Assembly (NCBI GenBank): GCA_905221605.1
Contig: CAJNDS010002412.1
Span: 348,886-412,885 of the forward strand
Source: Symbiodinium natans
Taxonomy: Eukaryota > Sar > Dinophyceae > Suessiales > Symbiodiniaceae
Length of the DNA: 64,000 nt
Reading direction: 5' to 3'
Shown: positions 1 to 9,221 of the stretch, piece by piece
Layout of the letters: every line of letters begins with the position of its first letter
Numbering within the stretch: the first letter of the stretch is position 1
The notes under the pieces: model-generated
The model's input: the letters and a program-made list of their open reading frames with translations, nothing else
Told to the model about the DNA's origin: nothing
Databases searched by the model: none
Translations under genes and position numbers: made by a program

Positions 1-243
1 CTCAAACCCAAAAAAACCCTCAAAACCCCAAAACCCTAAAACCTGAAAAACCCTAAACCCTAGAAACCCCAAAACCCCAAAACCCCAAAACCCCAAAACC
101 CCAAAACCCCAAAACCCCGAAACCCCGAAACCCCGAAACCCTAAAACATAGTATACCCTTTAAGAGGCTAAACCCCTAAACCCTACACCCCAAACCCTAA
201 ACCCTAAACCCCTAAACCCCTAAAACCCTAATTAATACCCCAA
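1..243. repeat. Degenerate CCCTAAA / CCCCAAAA tract
   Basis: Heptamer CCCTAAA units are mixed with AAAACCCC and AAAACCCT units. The tract lies on the donor side of the exon at 253-317 and so would be the start of an intron in gene sense. It is not a chromosome end, because tracts in both orientations recur through the whole window. Confidence 0.85.
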
Positions 244-252
244 AACCCTCAC

Positions 253-317
253 CTTGAGGCCGGCGGCCAATGCTACGGCCGCCTTCACCACGAAGCCAAA
301 GTGGCAGAGCTGCGGGC
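253..317 (-). CDS. Host exon, 65 nt
   Basis: On the minus strand the acceptor is CTGCCAG directly after a CCCTAAA run. The donor is AAG|GTGAGGG, which matches the classical consensus and runs straight into a TTTAGGG-like tract. The frame (two bases, then 21 codons) includes HFGFVVKAAVALAAGLK. The product is not recognised. The plus strand is also open but has no comparable splice sites. Confidence 0.6.
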
Positions 318-324
318 CTGGCAG

Positions 325-415
325 TTTAGGGTTTAGGGTTTAGGGTTTAGGGTTTAGGGTTTAGGGTTTAGGGTTTAGGGTTTAGGGTTTAGGGTTTAGG
401 GTTTAGGGTTTAGGG
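325..415. repeat. (TTTAGGG)n tract, about 12 units
   Basis: Near-perfect heptamer array on the acceptor side of the exon at 253-317; in gene sense it is a CCCTAAA run ending just before the acceptor. The next 640 bases (416-1060) hold no exon I can support, only a weak candidate near 505-560. Confidence 0.9.
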
Positions 416-1060
416 CTGGCTGAGTTTTCTTTCGGGGGCTTCGTGGTTGAGGGCTTGAAGGGCTTTTAAGGTCTAGGGTAGAGCAGTCAGCTCTCTCAGC
501 GCAGCCCACCTTTCCCAGAAGGCATGCTCATGCCCCAACCCGGAAAGACGAATGAAACCCTTAACGTGGCTCTAGGCACTAGACAGCCTAAGGCCCTACA
601 TGAAGGTGCTTGAGGGTGCATTACAAGTCGTCGTCCAAGTGGATATCCCTGAACTGCATAATTGCATCATTTTATCATTGACTGTCGGGCGATGGTACTG
701 CTCTGAATGCTATCGTCGCATTCTACGCTTGTCGCTTTTTCCAGCACATGCGCGCATTTCTATACTCCCCTTAAAACCTGAATAAAAAAATATTGCTTTT
801 TAAATATTCCCTTGGGCTTTTATAAGTATAAAAAAAACCTGAGGGGGCTATAGGATGTAGTTGTTCTTGTCATCCCTGTCATCCCTGACTTGAAAAAGGG
901 GGCCAGGGTATCATGCCCGACTCAGAAGTCTCAACTTTCCCCAAAAGGGGCGAATCGACTTTCTAGATCGCCCTGAACCCTGAATCCTAAGCCCTAAACC
1001 ATAAGCCCAAAAAGAACCGGTGCCTCGCAGAAGAAGAATTGACGGGGCATGGCGCCCAAC

Positions 1061-1112
1061 CTGCGCAGATTCTTGAGGCTTTATCGTTCCCTCGGAGTTG
1101 TGGACCTTGAAC
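1061..1112 (-). CDS. Host exon, 52 nt
   Basis: Acceptor GAGCAG|G and donor GCGCAG|GTTGGG on the minus strand. The 17 full codons read FKVHNSEGTIKPQESAQ. It is flanked by degenerate CCCTAAA on the left and TTTAGGG on the right. Function is unknown. Confidence 0.55.
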
Positions 1113-1163
1113 CTGCTCAAGTCCGACAGCAGCCTCCCTGAGCATTATGTAGGGGCCCGATTG

Positions 1164-1262
1164 GGTTTAGGGTTTAGGGTTTGGGGTTTAGGGTTTAGGG
1201 GGTTTGGGGTTTAGGGTTTAGGGTTTAGGGTTTAGGGTTTAGGGTCTAGGGTTTAGGGTTTT
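1164..1262. repeat. TTTAGGG tract with minor variants
   Basis: Heptamers with a few TTTGGGG and TCTAGGG units, on the acceptor side of the exon at 1061-1112. Confidence 0.85.
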
Positions 1263-2150
1263 GGGTTTTGGGCTTCGGACTTTGGGCTCATACTACAATT
1301 AGTTGTGTAGGTTTGATAAGGGGACTAAATGTCGCAGAGCCTTTAAGAGAATTCTCCCGCCTCGCGCATCATCTCCGCCAACGCCTCGGAAGTGTTCGGG
1401 GTTTTGGGTTGAGGGCTCAGCGATGCCTGTGCTTGTTTCCCATGGCTGAGCGATAGAGTAGATGCTCGCCAGGCTTTCCTGCCAAGGAGGACTTCCGGTA
1501 AAGCCTCCGTCGCCTGAAGCCTGACAACCTCTCAGGTAGCCAAGTGTTCCCTTTGTGGGCTTCGGTTCCTTTATGCAAAAGAGGAACTCGAATCCAAAAA
1601 GTTCAAAAGGGTGCCACCTGCGCCTGCTAGTCTGACACCACACCAAGGAAGCTAGACCCAAGAGTAGCCCAGGAAGAAAAAGGGTGCCCATGTTGGTTTA
1701 AAGGGGCGCTAAACAAGTACGGGCCTACTCTAGGTACCTACACCCTAAAGCAACGGGAATAAGGGCCTACTCTGGGCACCCTAAACCCTAAACCCTAAAC
1801 CCTAAACCCTAAACCCTAAACCCTAAACCCTAAAACAAAGGGAATAAGGGTCCACTCTGGGTCCTACCAGTAGGAAGCGTAAAGGAAGGAAGCCCCTAAG
1901 CGTCACTTGAAACTCCCAAACCCAAAACAACCCTCAGCCCCGTAAGCCATGAATCCATGAGGGTTTAGGGTTAGGGTATAGGGTTTGGGGTTTAGGTTTT
2001 AGGGTTAGGGTTTAGGGCAGCGAAGCTAAGATCATCTAACTGGATCCAGGCAAAAAAGTGCTTTCTCTGGAGCCTGGTAGTAGGGTTGGGGTCTAATCAG
2101 GGCTTGGGGTTTAGGGTCCGGGGCTTCGGGGCTCTTCTTGCGTGGAGTCT
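1263..2150. other. Intronic stretch with two weak exon candidates
   Basis: No well-supported gene. Short minus-strand open islands occur near 1350-1400 (frame containing EALAEMMREAGEF) and 1490-1525 (ATEALPEVLLG). Both lack a convincing GT donor and would need GC or GA sites. A CCCTAAA tract lies at 1786-1834 and a short TTTAGGG tract at 1965-2018. Confidence 0.3.
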
Positions 2151-2151
2151 T

Positions 2152-2234
2152 ACCCTAAACCCTAAACCCTAAACCCTAAACCCTAAACCCTACACCCTAA
2201 ACCCTAAACCCTAAACCCGAAACCCTAAACCCCC
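2152..2234. repeat. (CCCTAAA)n tract
   Basis: About ten heptamers with single-base variants, on the donor side of the exon at 2253-2306. Confidence 0.9.
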
Positions 2235-2252
2235 CCTGAACAAGCCAGGGAC

Positions 2253-2306
2253 CTGCCTCAATCTGCGCCTTCTCCGCATCTGTCAGGGCTGCAGGAAAGC
2301 CGCCGC
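2253..2306 (-). CDS. Host exon, 54 nt
   Basis: Acceptor CACACAG and donor GAGGCAG|GTCCCT on the minus strand. The frame includes GGFPAALTDAEKAQIEA and enters the CCCTAAA tract (TTTAGGG in gene sense) about 20 bases after the donor. Function is unknown. Confidence 0.55.
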
Positions 2307-2368
2307 CTGTGTGAGCTCCGAGGTTGGGGTTGTTTTGTTTAGGCCTTCTAGTCCTTCGGGGTGTTATA

Positions 2369-2548
2369 GGTTTAGGGTTTAGGGTTTAGGGCTTGGGGTT
2401 TGGGGTTTGGGGTTTAGGGTTTAGGGTTTAGGGTTTAGGGTTTAGGGTTTAGGGTTTAGGGTTTAGGGTTTAGGGTTTAGGGTTTAGGGTTTAGGGTTTA
2501 GGGTTTAGGGTTTAGGGTTTAGGGTTTAGGGTTTAGGGTTTAGGGTTT
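2369..2548. repeat. (TTTAGGG)n tract, about 25 units
   Basis: Long and very regular heptamer array. Confidence 0.9.
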
Positions 2549-2636
2549 TGGTTTCAGTGACTCTGGCTTCTGGTTTCTCGTCTAGGGTGGTCGGCTTTCA
2601 GAGCAAGAGGTCGCCATTCATGAGACCTAGTCCTAG

Positions 2637-2930
2637 ACCCTGAACCCTAAACCCCTAAACCCCTAAACCCCTGAACCCCTGAACCCCTGAACCCCTAAAC
2701 CCTAAACCCTAAACCCTAAACCCTAAACCCTAAACCCCGGCTTTTCAGACCCTTGAAGTCCAAGCACCTTAAACCCCGAAACCCCGCCCTAAAACGCCTG
2801 AACCCCAAGCCCTAAACCCCTAAACCCTAAACCAAAAACACTAAATCCCCAAACCCTAACCCTAAACCCTAAACCCTAAAACCCTAAACCCTAAACCCTA
2901 AAACCTAAACCCTAAACCACCCTAAACCGT
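2637..2930. repeat. CCCTAAA tracts with CCCCTAAA variants
   Basis: Two neighbouring tracts (2637-2741 and 2820-2930) with mixed 7- and 8-base units. The island that follows (about 2935-3010) is open on both strands with usable splice signals on each, so I do not assign an exon there. Confidence 0.85.
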
Positions 2931-3018
2931 AAGCCAGAGATCAAGGCAGGGCAGAGTCGCCCGCCTTCACCGGGCGGCTGCCATACCTCGGCCTTCCAAT
3001 GTGAAGGTTTTGGGCCTA

Positions 3019-3210
3019 TAGGGTTTAGGTTTAGGGTTTAGGGTTTAGGGTTTAGGGTTTAGGGTTTAGGGTTTAGGGTTTAGGGTTTAGGGTTTAGGGT
3101 TTAGGGTTTAGGGTTTAGGGTTTAGGGTTTAGGGCTGAGGGTTTAGGGTTTAGGGTTTAGGGCTGAGGGTTTAGGGTTTAGGGTTTAGGGTTTAGGGTTT
3201 AAGGTTGAAG
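3019..3210. repeat. (TTTAGGG)n tract, about 25 units
   Basis: Regular heptamers with a few GCTGAGGG interruptions. The next 480 bases to 3689 hold only degenerate CCCTAAA-like text and direct copies of AACCATGAAAACCGTACG around 3310-3370. Confidence 0.9.
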
Positions 3211-3689
3211 GTTAGGGCTGAGGGCCGGAGAGTGACATGGGGTCTCAAAATTATCCATCCATAAATTCAAGGACCTGTTTCGGGTAAGGTTTAGGGTTGT
3301 GGGACGACAAACCATCCGTAACCATGAAAACCGTACGTAAACCATGAAAACCGTACGCAAACCGTGAAAACCATACCTAGACCATAGACATCCATAAACC
3401 GTAAGCAGTAAAAATCGAGCTCCCGCAGCCCCTAGCTTGAACCCTATAACCCTAAACCAGCTAAACCTATAAACCGTAAACCTTAAGCCCTAAACCCTTA
3501 AACCGATTTTAGGGTTCCGAGGCTTCGGGGTGAAGACCCTCTGCCTTTAACCTACAAGGGGGGGTTTCTAGCCTTTGCCGACCCGACATCCAGAAAGCAG
3601 TGCAGGCTTCAGCTACACGGGCTTCACGCTACCCGGTTGAGGGCGTAGGGTTCAGGCTTAGGGTTAGTTAGGGCCAAGCACTTATACAC

Positions 3690-3889
3690 CAAATGGTGCT
3701 GAGTGTCTCAGTCTCGCGCACGAGGGCCGCTTTCTCCTTCAATGTTCTTTGAGGGAGTCTCTGCTTGATGAGGTTGACACCATGGACTGTTGCTGAGTAG
3801 GCCTTGAGAACCGTGACGTCGGCTTCAACATGGGCCCATTCGAGCTCTGCCTGCGTCGGGTTCAGGGCCATGTTCAAATCCTCTTGCTC
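3690..3889 (-). CDS. Host exon, 200 nt, helical protein segment
   Basis: The longest island exon. The acceptor is GGCTTCCAG|GAG and the donor TTTG|GTGTATAAG. The frame is open throughout and rich in Glu, Lys and Leu (for example EQEDLNMALNPTQAELEW, later TLKEKAALVRETETL), which suggests an alpha-helical or coiled segment. No family recognised. It starts in phase 0 and ends two bases into a codon. Confidence 0.65.
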
Positions 3890-4215
3890 CTGGAAGCCGG
3901 GACAACATGAGGGGTACCAGCGCCGCCATGTCGATGGCCAAGGAGGTCCAGGAGTCATTTTAGGTTTTAGGGTTTAGGGTTTAAGGTTTAGGGTTTTCTA
4001 TGCAGCAACATTGAGTGCCCAGATCAAGCATTCATCAGACCCAGAAAGCAGCCCCGCAGGAAGGCTTAGGATTTCGGTTCATTTAGGGCTCAACGAGCAT
4101 ACCCCCAGAAAGCATACCCCCCAGAGAACCGGCACCTCCAAAAATGCTAAGATGCTGAAAGCGTAGAGCAGAGTTCCGGAAGAAGGGTTGACATGTACAG
4201 GGCTTGGCTGGCTCG

Positions 4216-4308
4216 GGTTTAGGGTTTAGGGTTTAGGGTTTAGGGTTTAGGGTTTAGGGTTTAGGGTTTAGGGTTTAGGGTTTAGGGTTTAGGGTTTAGG
4301 GTTTAGGG
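4216..4308. repeat. (TTTAGGG)n tract
   Basis: About 13 heptamers, followed by TTTAGGC variants and then the 9-mer block. Confidence 0.9.
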
Positions 4309-4339
4309 CTTTAGGCTTTAGGCTTTAGGGTTTAGGCTT

Positions 4340-4525
4340 TAGGCTTTAGGGGGTTTAGGGGGTTTAGGGGGTTTAGGGGGTTTAGGGGGTTAGGGGGTTT
4401 AGGGGGTTTAGGGGGTTTAGGGGGTTTAGGGGGTTTAGGGGGTTTAGGGGGTTTAGGGGGTTTAGGGGGTTTAGGGGGTTTAGGGGGTTTAGGGGGTTTA
4501 GGGGGTTTAGGGGGTTTAGGGTTTT
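4340..4525. repeat. (TTTAGGGGG)n nonamer block
   Basis: About 18 copies of a 9-base variant of the telomere unit. Because 9 is a multiple of 3 the block is open in several frames and yields spurious proline-rich reading frames. Confidence 0.9.
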
Positions 4526-4605
4526 GAGTAGTGTTTGGCGGTCTTGGGGTGGGCATGTCTGCATAACTACTGCGCGCTTAGCAGGCGCGCGATCTTGGCG
4601 AGCAC

Positions 4606-4662
4606 ACCCTAAACCCTAAACCCTAAACCCTAAACCCCAAACCCTAAACCCTAAACCCTAAA
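4606..4662. repeat. (CCCTAAA)n tract
   Basis: Eight heptamers. Together with the TTTAGGG block ending at 4525 it encloses an 80-bp spacer with a GC-rich inverted pair (GCGCGC near 4565-4590). The tract faces the donor of the exon at 4674-4724. Confidence 0.85.
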
Positions 4663-4673
4663 GCCCCCAACAC

Positions 4674-4724
4674 AAAAGAACAGAAGGCCTGGGTGGCCAG
4701 CTGCAGAACTGCCTCGAGGTGGCC
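4674..4724 (-). CDS. Host exon, 51 nt
   Basis: Acceptor ACGAAG|GGC and donor TTTT|GTGTTGGGG. Exactly 17 codons reading GHLEAVLQLATQAFCSF. CCCTAAA lies on the left and TTTAGGG on the right, the usual arrangement. Function is unknown. Confidence 0.6.
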
Positions 4725-4744
4725 CTTCGTAAAATTTTGAGCGG

Positions 4745-4975
4745 TTAGGGTTTAGGGTTTAGGCCTTTAGGATTGTTGGGTTTTAGGGTTTTAGGGTTGT
4801 AGGGTTTTCCGGTGGTAGGGTTTAGGGTTTAGGGTTTGAGGGTTTTTGGATTTTAGGATTTTAGGGTTCTAGGGTTTTAGGGTTGTAGGGTTGTAGGGTT
4901 TTACGGTTTTAGGGTTTTAGGGTTTTAGGGTTCCAGGGTTTTCGGAGTTGTGGGTTGTAGGGTTTTAGGGTTTCA
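4745..4975. repeat. Degenerate TTTTAGGG / TTGTAGGG tract
   Basis: Units of 7-9 bases with many substitutions, so an older or relaxed copy of the same repeat. Confidence 0.75.
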
Positions 4976-5093
4976 GAAAATTAAAGGTATTTGGGTTCAG
5001 GGACGTACAGGGTCTAGGGTTTAGGTTAAGGGTTCAGGGAAGAGGGATTGGGCGTTGCTGAGGTTTCTCAGGAGATGACTTACAGCATTTGGG

Positions 5094-5168
5094 AACCCTA
5101 AACCCTCAACCCTTTGTAACCCCTGAACCCTAAACCCTAAACCCTAAACCCTAAACCCTAAACCCTAA
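5094..5168. repeat. (CCCTAAA)n tract
   Basis: Regular heptamers after a less regular start. Confidence 0.85.
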
Positions 5169-6317
5169 AGTGTTAGGAGCTTGTTTGGGCCTTGGGCTTG
5201 GCACGTGGAATGTTAGGTTCTCGGTCTTCAGCTTGGGGTTGGAAGGCTTGGGGTTGAAAGATTGCAAAAACAAGACCCCCAAAAAAGATGGGTTGCGGGT
5301 TTCGGGTGTAGGGTTTGGGGTTTAGTTTAGGGTTTGGGGGTTTGGGGTTTAAGGTTTGGGGTTTTGGGTTTAAGGTTTGGGGTTTAGGGCTTGGGGTTTA
5401 GGGTCTGGGGGCCTGTGCAGGACGGAGGTCGGAGTATCTGGAGGAACGCTGCACTGTACCAAGACTTGGTGTCTTCGCTCCTCCCCCCACCCCACCCCAA
5501 AACACCAACTCAGCCCTAAATCCTGCGCTTTATGAGCCCCCTCCCCCCCCCCCACAAACCCTGAGAGACCTTGAAGCCCCCAACCCCAACGCCCTCCAGT
5601 CCTAAAGCCCTTTATCCTTCCCCTAAACCCTAACCCTAAACCCTAAACCCTAAACCCTAAACCCTAAACCCTAAACCCTAAACCCTAAACCCTAAACCCT
5701 AACACTCGCAAAGCTCTGAGCCCTGCCTCAGAGCCGAGATGCAACGAGGCGAGGTGAACCAAGCCTCATGTATCCCTAAGGGTCCATGTACCTAAATAGA
5801 GAGATACTTGGGCCTTAAAGTACTTCCCATTTAGGGACTTTGGGGCCCAAGTATATAATAGGAAGGTACATGGACCCTTAGGGTATAGCTAATGTGGGTT
5901 TCATAGGGTTTCCTTGGGTGTTCTAAGGTTGTATCGAGTCGTAGAAGCGTTCATGAAGCGCTTGTTGCTTTGTTCTCGCTACTAGGTTTAGAGGTCTCAG
6001 TGGTGTTGCCGAATCGCTGTTGAATGTGCGCGACGTTTAGGGACTTAGTGCTGTTAAGAACTGGCGCCCATGCTACTTCTAGGACAGGCCGGTTTTAGGG
6101 CTTAACAATAGCAGGGAATGGCAGGGGTATCCTTTTTGTAGGACGGGCCTCGCAACCCTGAAACAGGGAAATCATTTTCGGCTCTGGGTCCTAAAAAACA
6201 CAGAAAACCTAAACCCAAAACCCCAGGCCCCAAGCCCTAAGCCCCAAGCCCTAAGACCCTAAGCCCGAAGCCCTAAGCCCTAAGACCCTAATCCCTACAG
6301 CAGAAGATCAAACCGAC
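5169..6317. other. Intronic stretch with repeats and one palindrome
   Basis: Contains TTTAGGG-like text at 5283-5405, a CCCTAAA tract at 5620-5703, the palindromic element at 5774-5883 and CCCTAAG-type repeats at 6220-6300. A weak minus-strand exon candidate lies near 5415-5475. Nothing else is supported. Confidence 0.5.
5774..5883. repeat. Palindromic MITE-like element
   Basis: Exact 20-bp inverted ends (5774-5793 and 5864-5883) with partly complementary interiors (TACTTGGGCC facing GGCCCAAGTA). Related text with the same GGTCCATGT and GGTACC blocks occurs at about 6386-6570 and 50729-50795, so this looks like a small dispersed family. No coding capacity. Confidence 0.65.
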
Positions 6318-6353
6318 GGTGCCTTCGATGAGCTCGGCGGCCGTCTGCTGTAC
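6318..6353 (-). CDS. Host exon, 36 nt
   Basis: Acceptor TGCGCAG|GTA and donor GGCACC|GTCGGT. Twelve codons in phase 0: VQQTAAELIEGT. A slightly longer form using the next GT (GTTTGATC) is possible. Function is unknown. Confidence 0.5.
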
Positions 6354-6385
6354 CTGCGCACATGTGCTTTCGCCATGTTCCTCAG

Positions 6386-6570
6386 GGTCCATGTGCCTTA
6401 TCGTTACATGGGCGTTTACGACGTTAGGGGTACCTTATTGGGGCCCTTATTATACGGGAACCCTACTATTTGGGCAGTATATAATATTTTCGTAAATCCC
6501 CATATGCTTGGGCCCCAAAGTCCTTATTTTGCATTTAGGAGGTCTACCCTATTTAGGTACACGGACCCTT
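6386..6570. repeat. Second copy of the palindromic family
   Basis: Begins AGGGTCCATGTGCCT and ends AGGTACACGGACCCTTAG, an imperfect inverted pair like that at 5774-5883. Its interior GGGGTACCTTATTGGGGCCC is shared with the copy near 50730. The plus-strand open frame here is incidental. The following 500 bases to 7070 hold only CCCTAAA-like text. Confidence 0.5.
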
Positions 6571-7075
6571 AGGGATTCACAGAAGGGTGTACGGTTCAAG
6601 AGTTTAGCGTTAAGAGCTTACGCTTAGGGGGGCAGGTACCCTTCAAGCCCCTGCCCTAGGTCTTTAAGGCTTGAGGCTTTCGGCTTTAGGGTTTAGGGTT
6701 TAGGGTATAGGGTATTCCTCACACCCGAAACCTACGAAGCCTCATGTCTCATGTGCTTTTCTGGAGCTCGGTGGCCCAAAACGCTATCTTGAACTCCAAA
6801 CCCCAGAAATCCCAGAACCTACCGTACATTTGGCGTTGGCCAACGAAACCGCAACCGCGCAAAACAAGCTTTTTCGGCGTTTTTAAGCCAGAATGAAACA
6901 TATAAACGCTACAAACCCTTTTTAAGCCCCATAAACCCTCTGCACCCCAGAAGCCCCATAACCCTACAAACCCTGTAAACCCAGAAAATCCTGAAACCCT
7001 ATATACACCCTAAACCCAAAACAAAAACCCTGGACCCTAAACTCTGAACCCTAAACCCTAAACCCTAAACCCGAC

Positions 7076-7123
7076 CCTGCAGACGCCCATCTCCCAAGCC
7101 TCCAGGGAGCTGGGCCCAGGGGC
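7076..7123 (-). CDS. Host exon, 48 nt
   Basis: Acceptor GCAAGCCAG and donor GCAGG|GTCGGGTTTAGGG, so the donor merges into the telomere-type tract. Sixteen codons in phase 0: APGPSSLEAWEMGVCR. Flanked by CCCTAAA on the left and TTTAGGG at 7134. Confidence 0.6.
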
Positions 7124-7133
7124 CTGGCTTGCT

Positions 7134-7250
7134 TTAGGGTTGAGGGTTGAGGGTTTAGGGTTTAGGGTTATCGGGTTTAGGGTTGAGGGTTGAGGGTTGA
7201 GGGTTTAGGGTTGAGGGTTTAGGGTTTAGGGTTATCGGGTTTAGGGTTGA
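7134..7250. repeat. TTTAGGG / TTGAGGG mixed tract
   Basis: Alternating heptamer variants, including a duplicated block with TTATCGGG. Confidence 0.8.
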
Positions 7251-7440
7251 GCCCTTGGGGTTTCTCCAGTTTAGGGTTTAGAACTTAGGTGTAGGGTTTA
7301 GGGTTCAGAGTTTAGGAGTTCGGCAAGGGGTGGTTTTGGGTTTCAGGGCGTTGGGGGCTTGTGGGTGTTAAGAGTGGGTGGGTTCGGACATGTGTTGTCA
7401 ACCACAGATCCTCCCCAACACCCAACTAAACCATGCGAAC

Positions 7441-7487
7441 CGTAACAGTCGTTCAGCTCTGAAGGCTCGGCCATGCAAGCTGGGGCA
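7441..7487 (-). CDS. Host exon, 47 nt
   Basis: Acceptor TTCTGGCACAG and donor GTTACG|GTTCGC. Fifteen codons plus two bases: CPSLHGRAFRAERLL. Function is unknown. The stretch 7488-8512 holds a weak candidate near 7750-7795, a (TC)n run at 7967-7987 and CCTAAA-like text from 8280. Confidence 0.5.
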
Positions 7488-8479
7488 CTGTGCCAGAACC
7501 CTCCACTCAAGGTTCAGGCTTTACTGGTCTTAGGGTCTAGGGAGTTGAGGGTGTAGGGCTTGTAGGGTTTATATGACTTAGTACTGATCAGCACTGATCG
7601 GCATTGTGTTCATTTGCGGCTTGGGGATGGTCAGGTTTGTAGGGTTTAATAGGGCTATTGTCACTATTGTGGGTAAGGCTTAGGGCCTGTGGGGCATCTA
7701 GGGTTTGTGGGTTCGGGGTTGGGTGGTCAACCCACAACCCTACCCCTGCAAGCCTCGCTGGCTGCACGGCGTGCCAACCTTCTGTGCTTTAGGCCTTCGG
7801 GTTTAGGGTGTAGGGGTTTGGGGGTTCTAGTGGAGGGCGCGGAATTCCAGAAAGCTCTGGGATGTTTCTGGGCTCTTTCGTGCTGCTGCTCTTGCTCTTG
7901 TTGTTTCTTGTCTCTTTTCACCTTCTGCGGTGCATAAGGGGGTGGAAGTTTCTCTCATTCTCATTTTCTCTCTCTCTCTCTCTCTCTGTACGCGTGTGAG
8001 CATAGATAGGTATATGTAGTATGAAGGCGTTGGCTTCTTTTAGAGGTTTTCGGCTCTATAGAACCTGGTAGTTCTTTTGGCCAAGCTACATAGGGTCCAA
8101 GGCCCCAGAACCTAGCCGGCTTCGGCTTTCAACTCCCTGCCACCCCTACCCCTTCCTTCCGTGCCGCAACAAAATTCGAGAACTTAAGGAAAACTCGGCC
8201 CCAAATATCCACACCAAAAACTGAGCCTTGGGGAGTTGATCCATCAAGTGGGCCTGTTTTGGTAGAGCTTAGGAATCTAAACCTTAAAGCCCCTAAACGC
8301 TGAGGCCCAAAACTCGAAAGCCCTAAAGCCCCTACACCCTAAGGCCCCTGAAGCCACTCAACGCCAAAAGCCCTGAACCCTAAACCTTAAACCCGAAAGC
8401 CCCTCAACCCTAAGGCGCCTAAATCCCCTAAATCCCCTAAATCCCCTAAATCTCATAGACACTAAACCCTTAACCCTAA

Positions 8480-8512
8480 ACCCTATATATATAAATATAT
8501 AAATATATAAAC
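8480..8512. repeat. AT-rich microsatellite
   Basis: TATATATATAAATATATAAA-type run immediately after the donor of the exon at 8513-8578. Confidence 0.8.
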
Positions 8513-8578
8513 CATTCCAAGAGGCACAGGCGCGACACTCAGGAGGGCCGACCGGGCGTCGGCGCGGGAGGCGGAAAT
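8513..8578 (-). CDS. Host exon, 66 nt
   Basis: The acceptor is preceded by a pyrimidine-rich stretch (CGCTTTGCCTCAG) and the donor is AATG|GTTTATAT. Exactly 22 codons in phase 0, including ISASRADARSALLSVAPV. CCCTAAA-type text lies to the left and TTTAGGG to the right. One of the cleanest islands. Function is unknown. Confidence 0.65.
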
Positions 8579-8597
8579 CTGAGGCAAAGCGCGAGGG

Positions 8598-8745
8598 GTT
8601 TAGGTTAGGGGTTTAGGGTTTAGGGTTTAGGGTTTAGGGTTTAGGGTTTAGGGTTTAGGGTTTAGGGTTTAGGGTTTAGGGTTTAGGGTTTAGGGTTTAG
8701 GGTTTTTGGGTTTTAGGGTTTAGGGTTTAGGGTTTAGGGTTAGGG
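8598..8745. repeat. (TTTAGGG)n tract
   Basis: About 20 heptamers. The next 165 bases to the LTR at 8911 are G-rich, ending in long G runs, with no gene. Confidence 0.9.
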
Positions 8746-8910
8746 GCTCTAGGGCAGAGCGGCTTGAGGTTTTGGGGTCTTTAGGGTATAAGGCTTTAGG
8801 GGTCTAAGGTTTAAGGTTGAGGGTGCTGGGCTTTTTGGGTCTAGGGGCTTTAGTGGCTTTAGGGGCTTTGGGGGGTGGGGGGGGGGTGGCGGGGGGTGGC
8901 GGGGGGGGGG

Positions 8911-9078
8911 GAAATAGAGACAGGTATGCCACAGGGTTCAGTCATCATGGCATGCAGTGGCCTGTGCCCGAGGTTCTGGATCAGAGTGATACACTTAGCC
9001 AGCAGAGCTAAAAGAGACACCTGCGTGCCTTGCCAGCTGTACCGAGCCGGAGGCTGGTAACGCTCAGGTTTCATCTCA
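8911..9078 (+). repeat. 5' LTR of element 1
   Basis: 168 bp, identical to 23325-23492. It ends in CA. The 3' copy is preceded by T, giving TG...CA, whereas the 5' copy is preceded by G of the poly-G tract, so the first base may have been lost or changed here. Promoter and poly(A) elements are not recognisable. Confidence 0.92.
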
Positions 9079-9081
9079 ACG

Positions 9082-9093
9082 TGGTAGCGGAGC
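9082..9093 (+). promoter_or_regulatory. Primer binding site, initiator tRNA-Met type
   Basis: TGGTAGCGGAGC starts four bases after the 5' LTR. It differs at one position from TGGTAGCAGAGC, the complement of a typical initiator tRNA-Met 3' end, the usual primer of Copia elements. Confidence 0.7.
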
Positions 9094-9105
9094 TTCCGGG
9101 AATTA

Positions 9106-9139
9106 CCTGGAGTGCTCTGTACCAACAGAGGTGTCCAGG
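9106..9139 (+). repeat. Hairpin element copy 1 (5' leader)
   Basis: Inner 6-bp stem CTCTGT/ACAGAG (9115-9130) with loop ACCA, a 3x3 internal loop (GTG/GTG) and an outer stem CCTGGA/TCCAGG. Lies between the primer site and the gag start. Confidence 0.8.
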
Positions 9140-9147
9140 GTAATCCT

Positions 9148-9177
9148 TGGCACGCTCTGTTCGGACAGAGGCAGCCA
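9148..9177 (+). repeat. Hairpin element copy 2 (5' leader)
   Basis: Inner stem CTCTGT/ACAGAG (9155-9170) with loop TCGG. The outer TGG/CCA pair is separated by 4x4 unpaired bases. Confidence 0.75.
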
Positions 9178-9221
9178 GAAGCTCGAAAACCGGAAGCCGA
9201 TCCGAGCCCAATCGTAGAGCC

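Noticed and set aside
1-415. Chromosome end with telomeric array
   Set aside because: Tracts occur in both orientations across the window, contain many variants, and enclose exon-like islands; an actual telomere would be a single-orientation terminal array.
4332-4564. Open frames of repeated Pro-Lys-Pro or Leu-Asn-Pro
   Set aside because: They are translations of the 9-base repeat block and have no other support.
9115-9170. The hairpins as rho-independent terminators
   Set aside because: The organism is eukaryotic, the hairpins lack a following T-run, and most lie in frame inside coding sequence.
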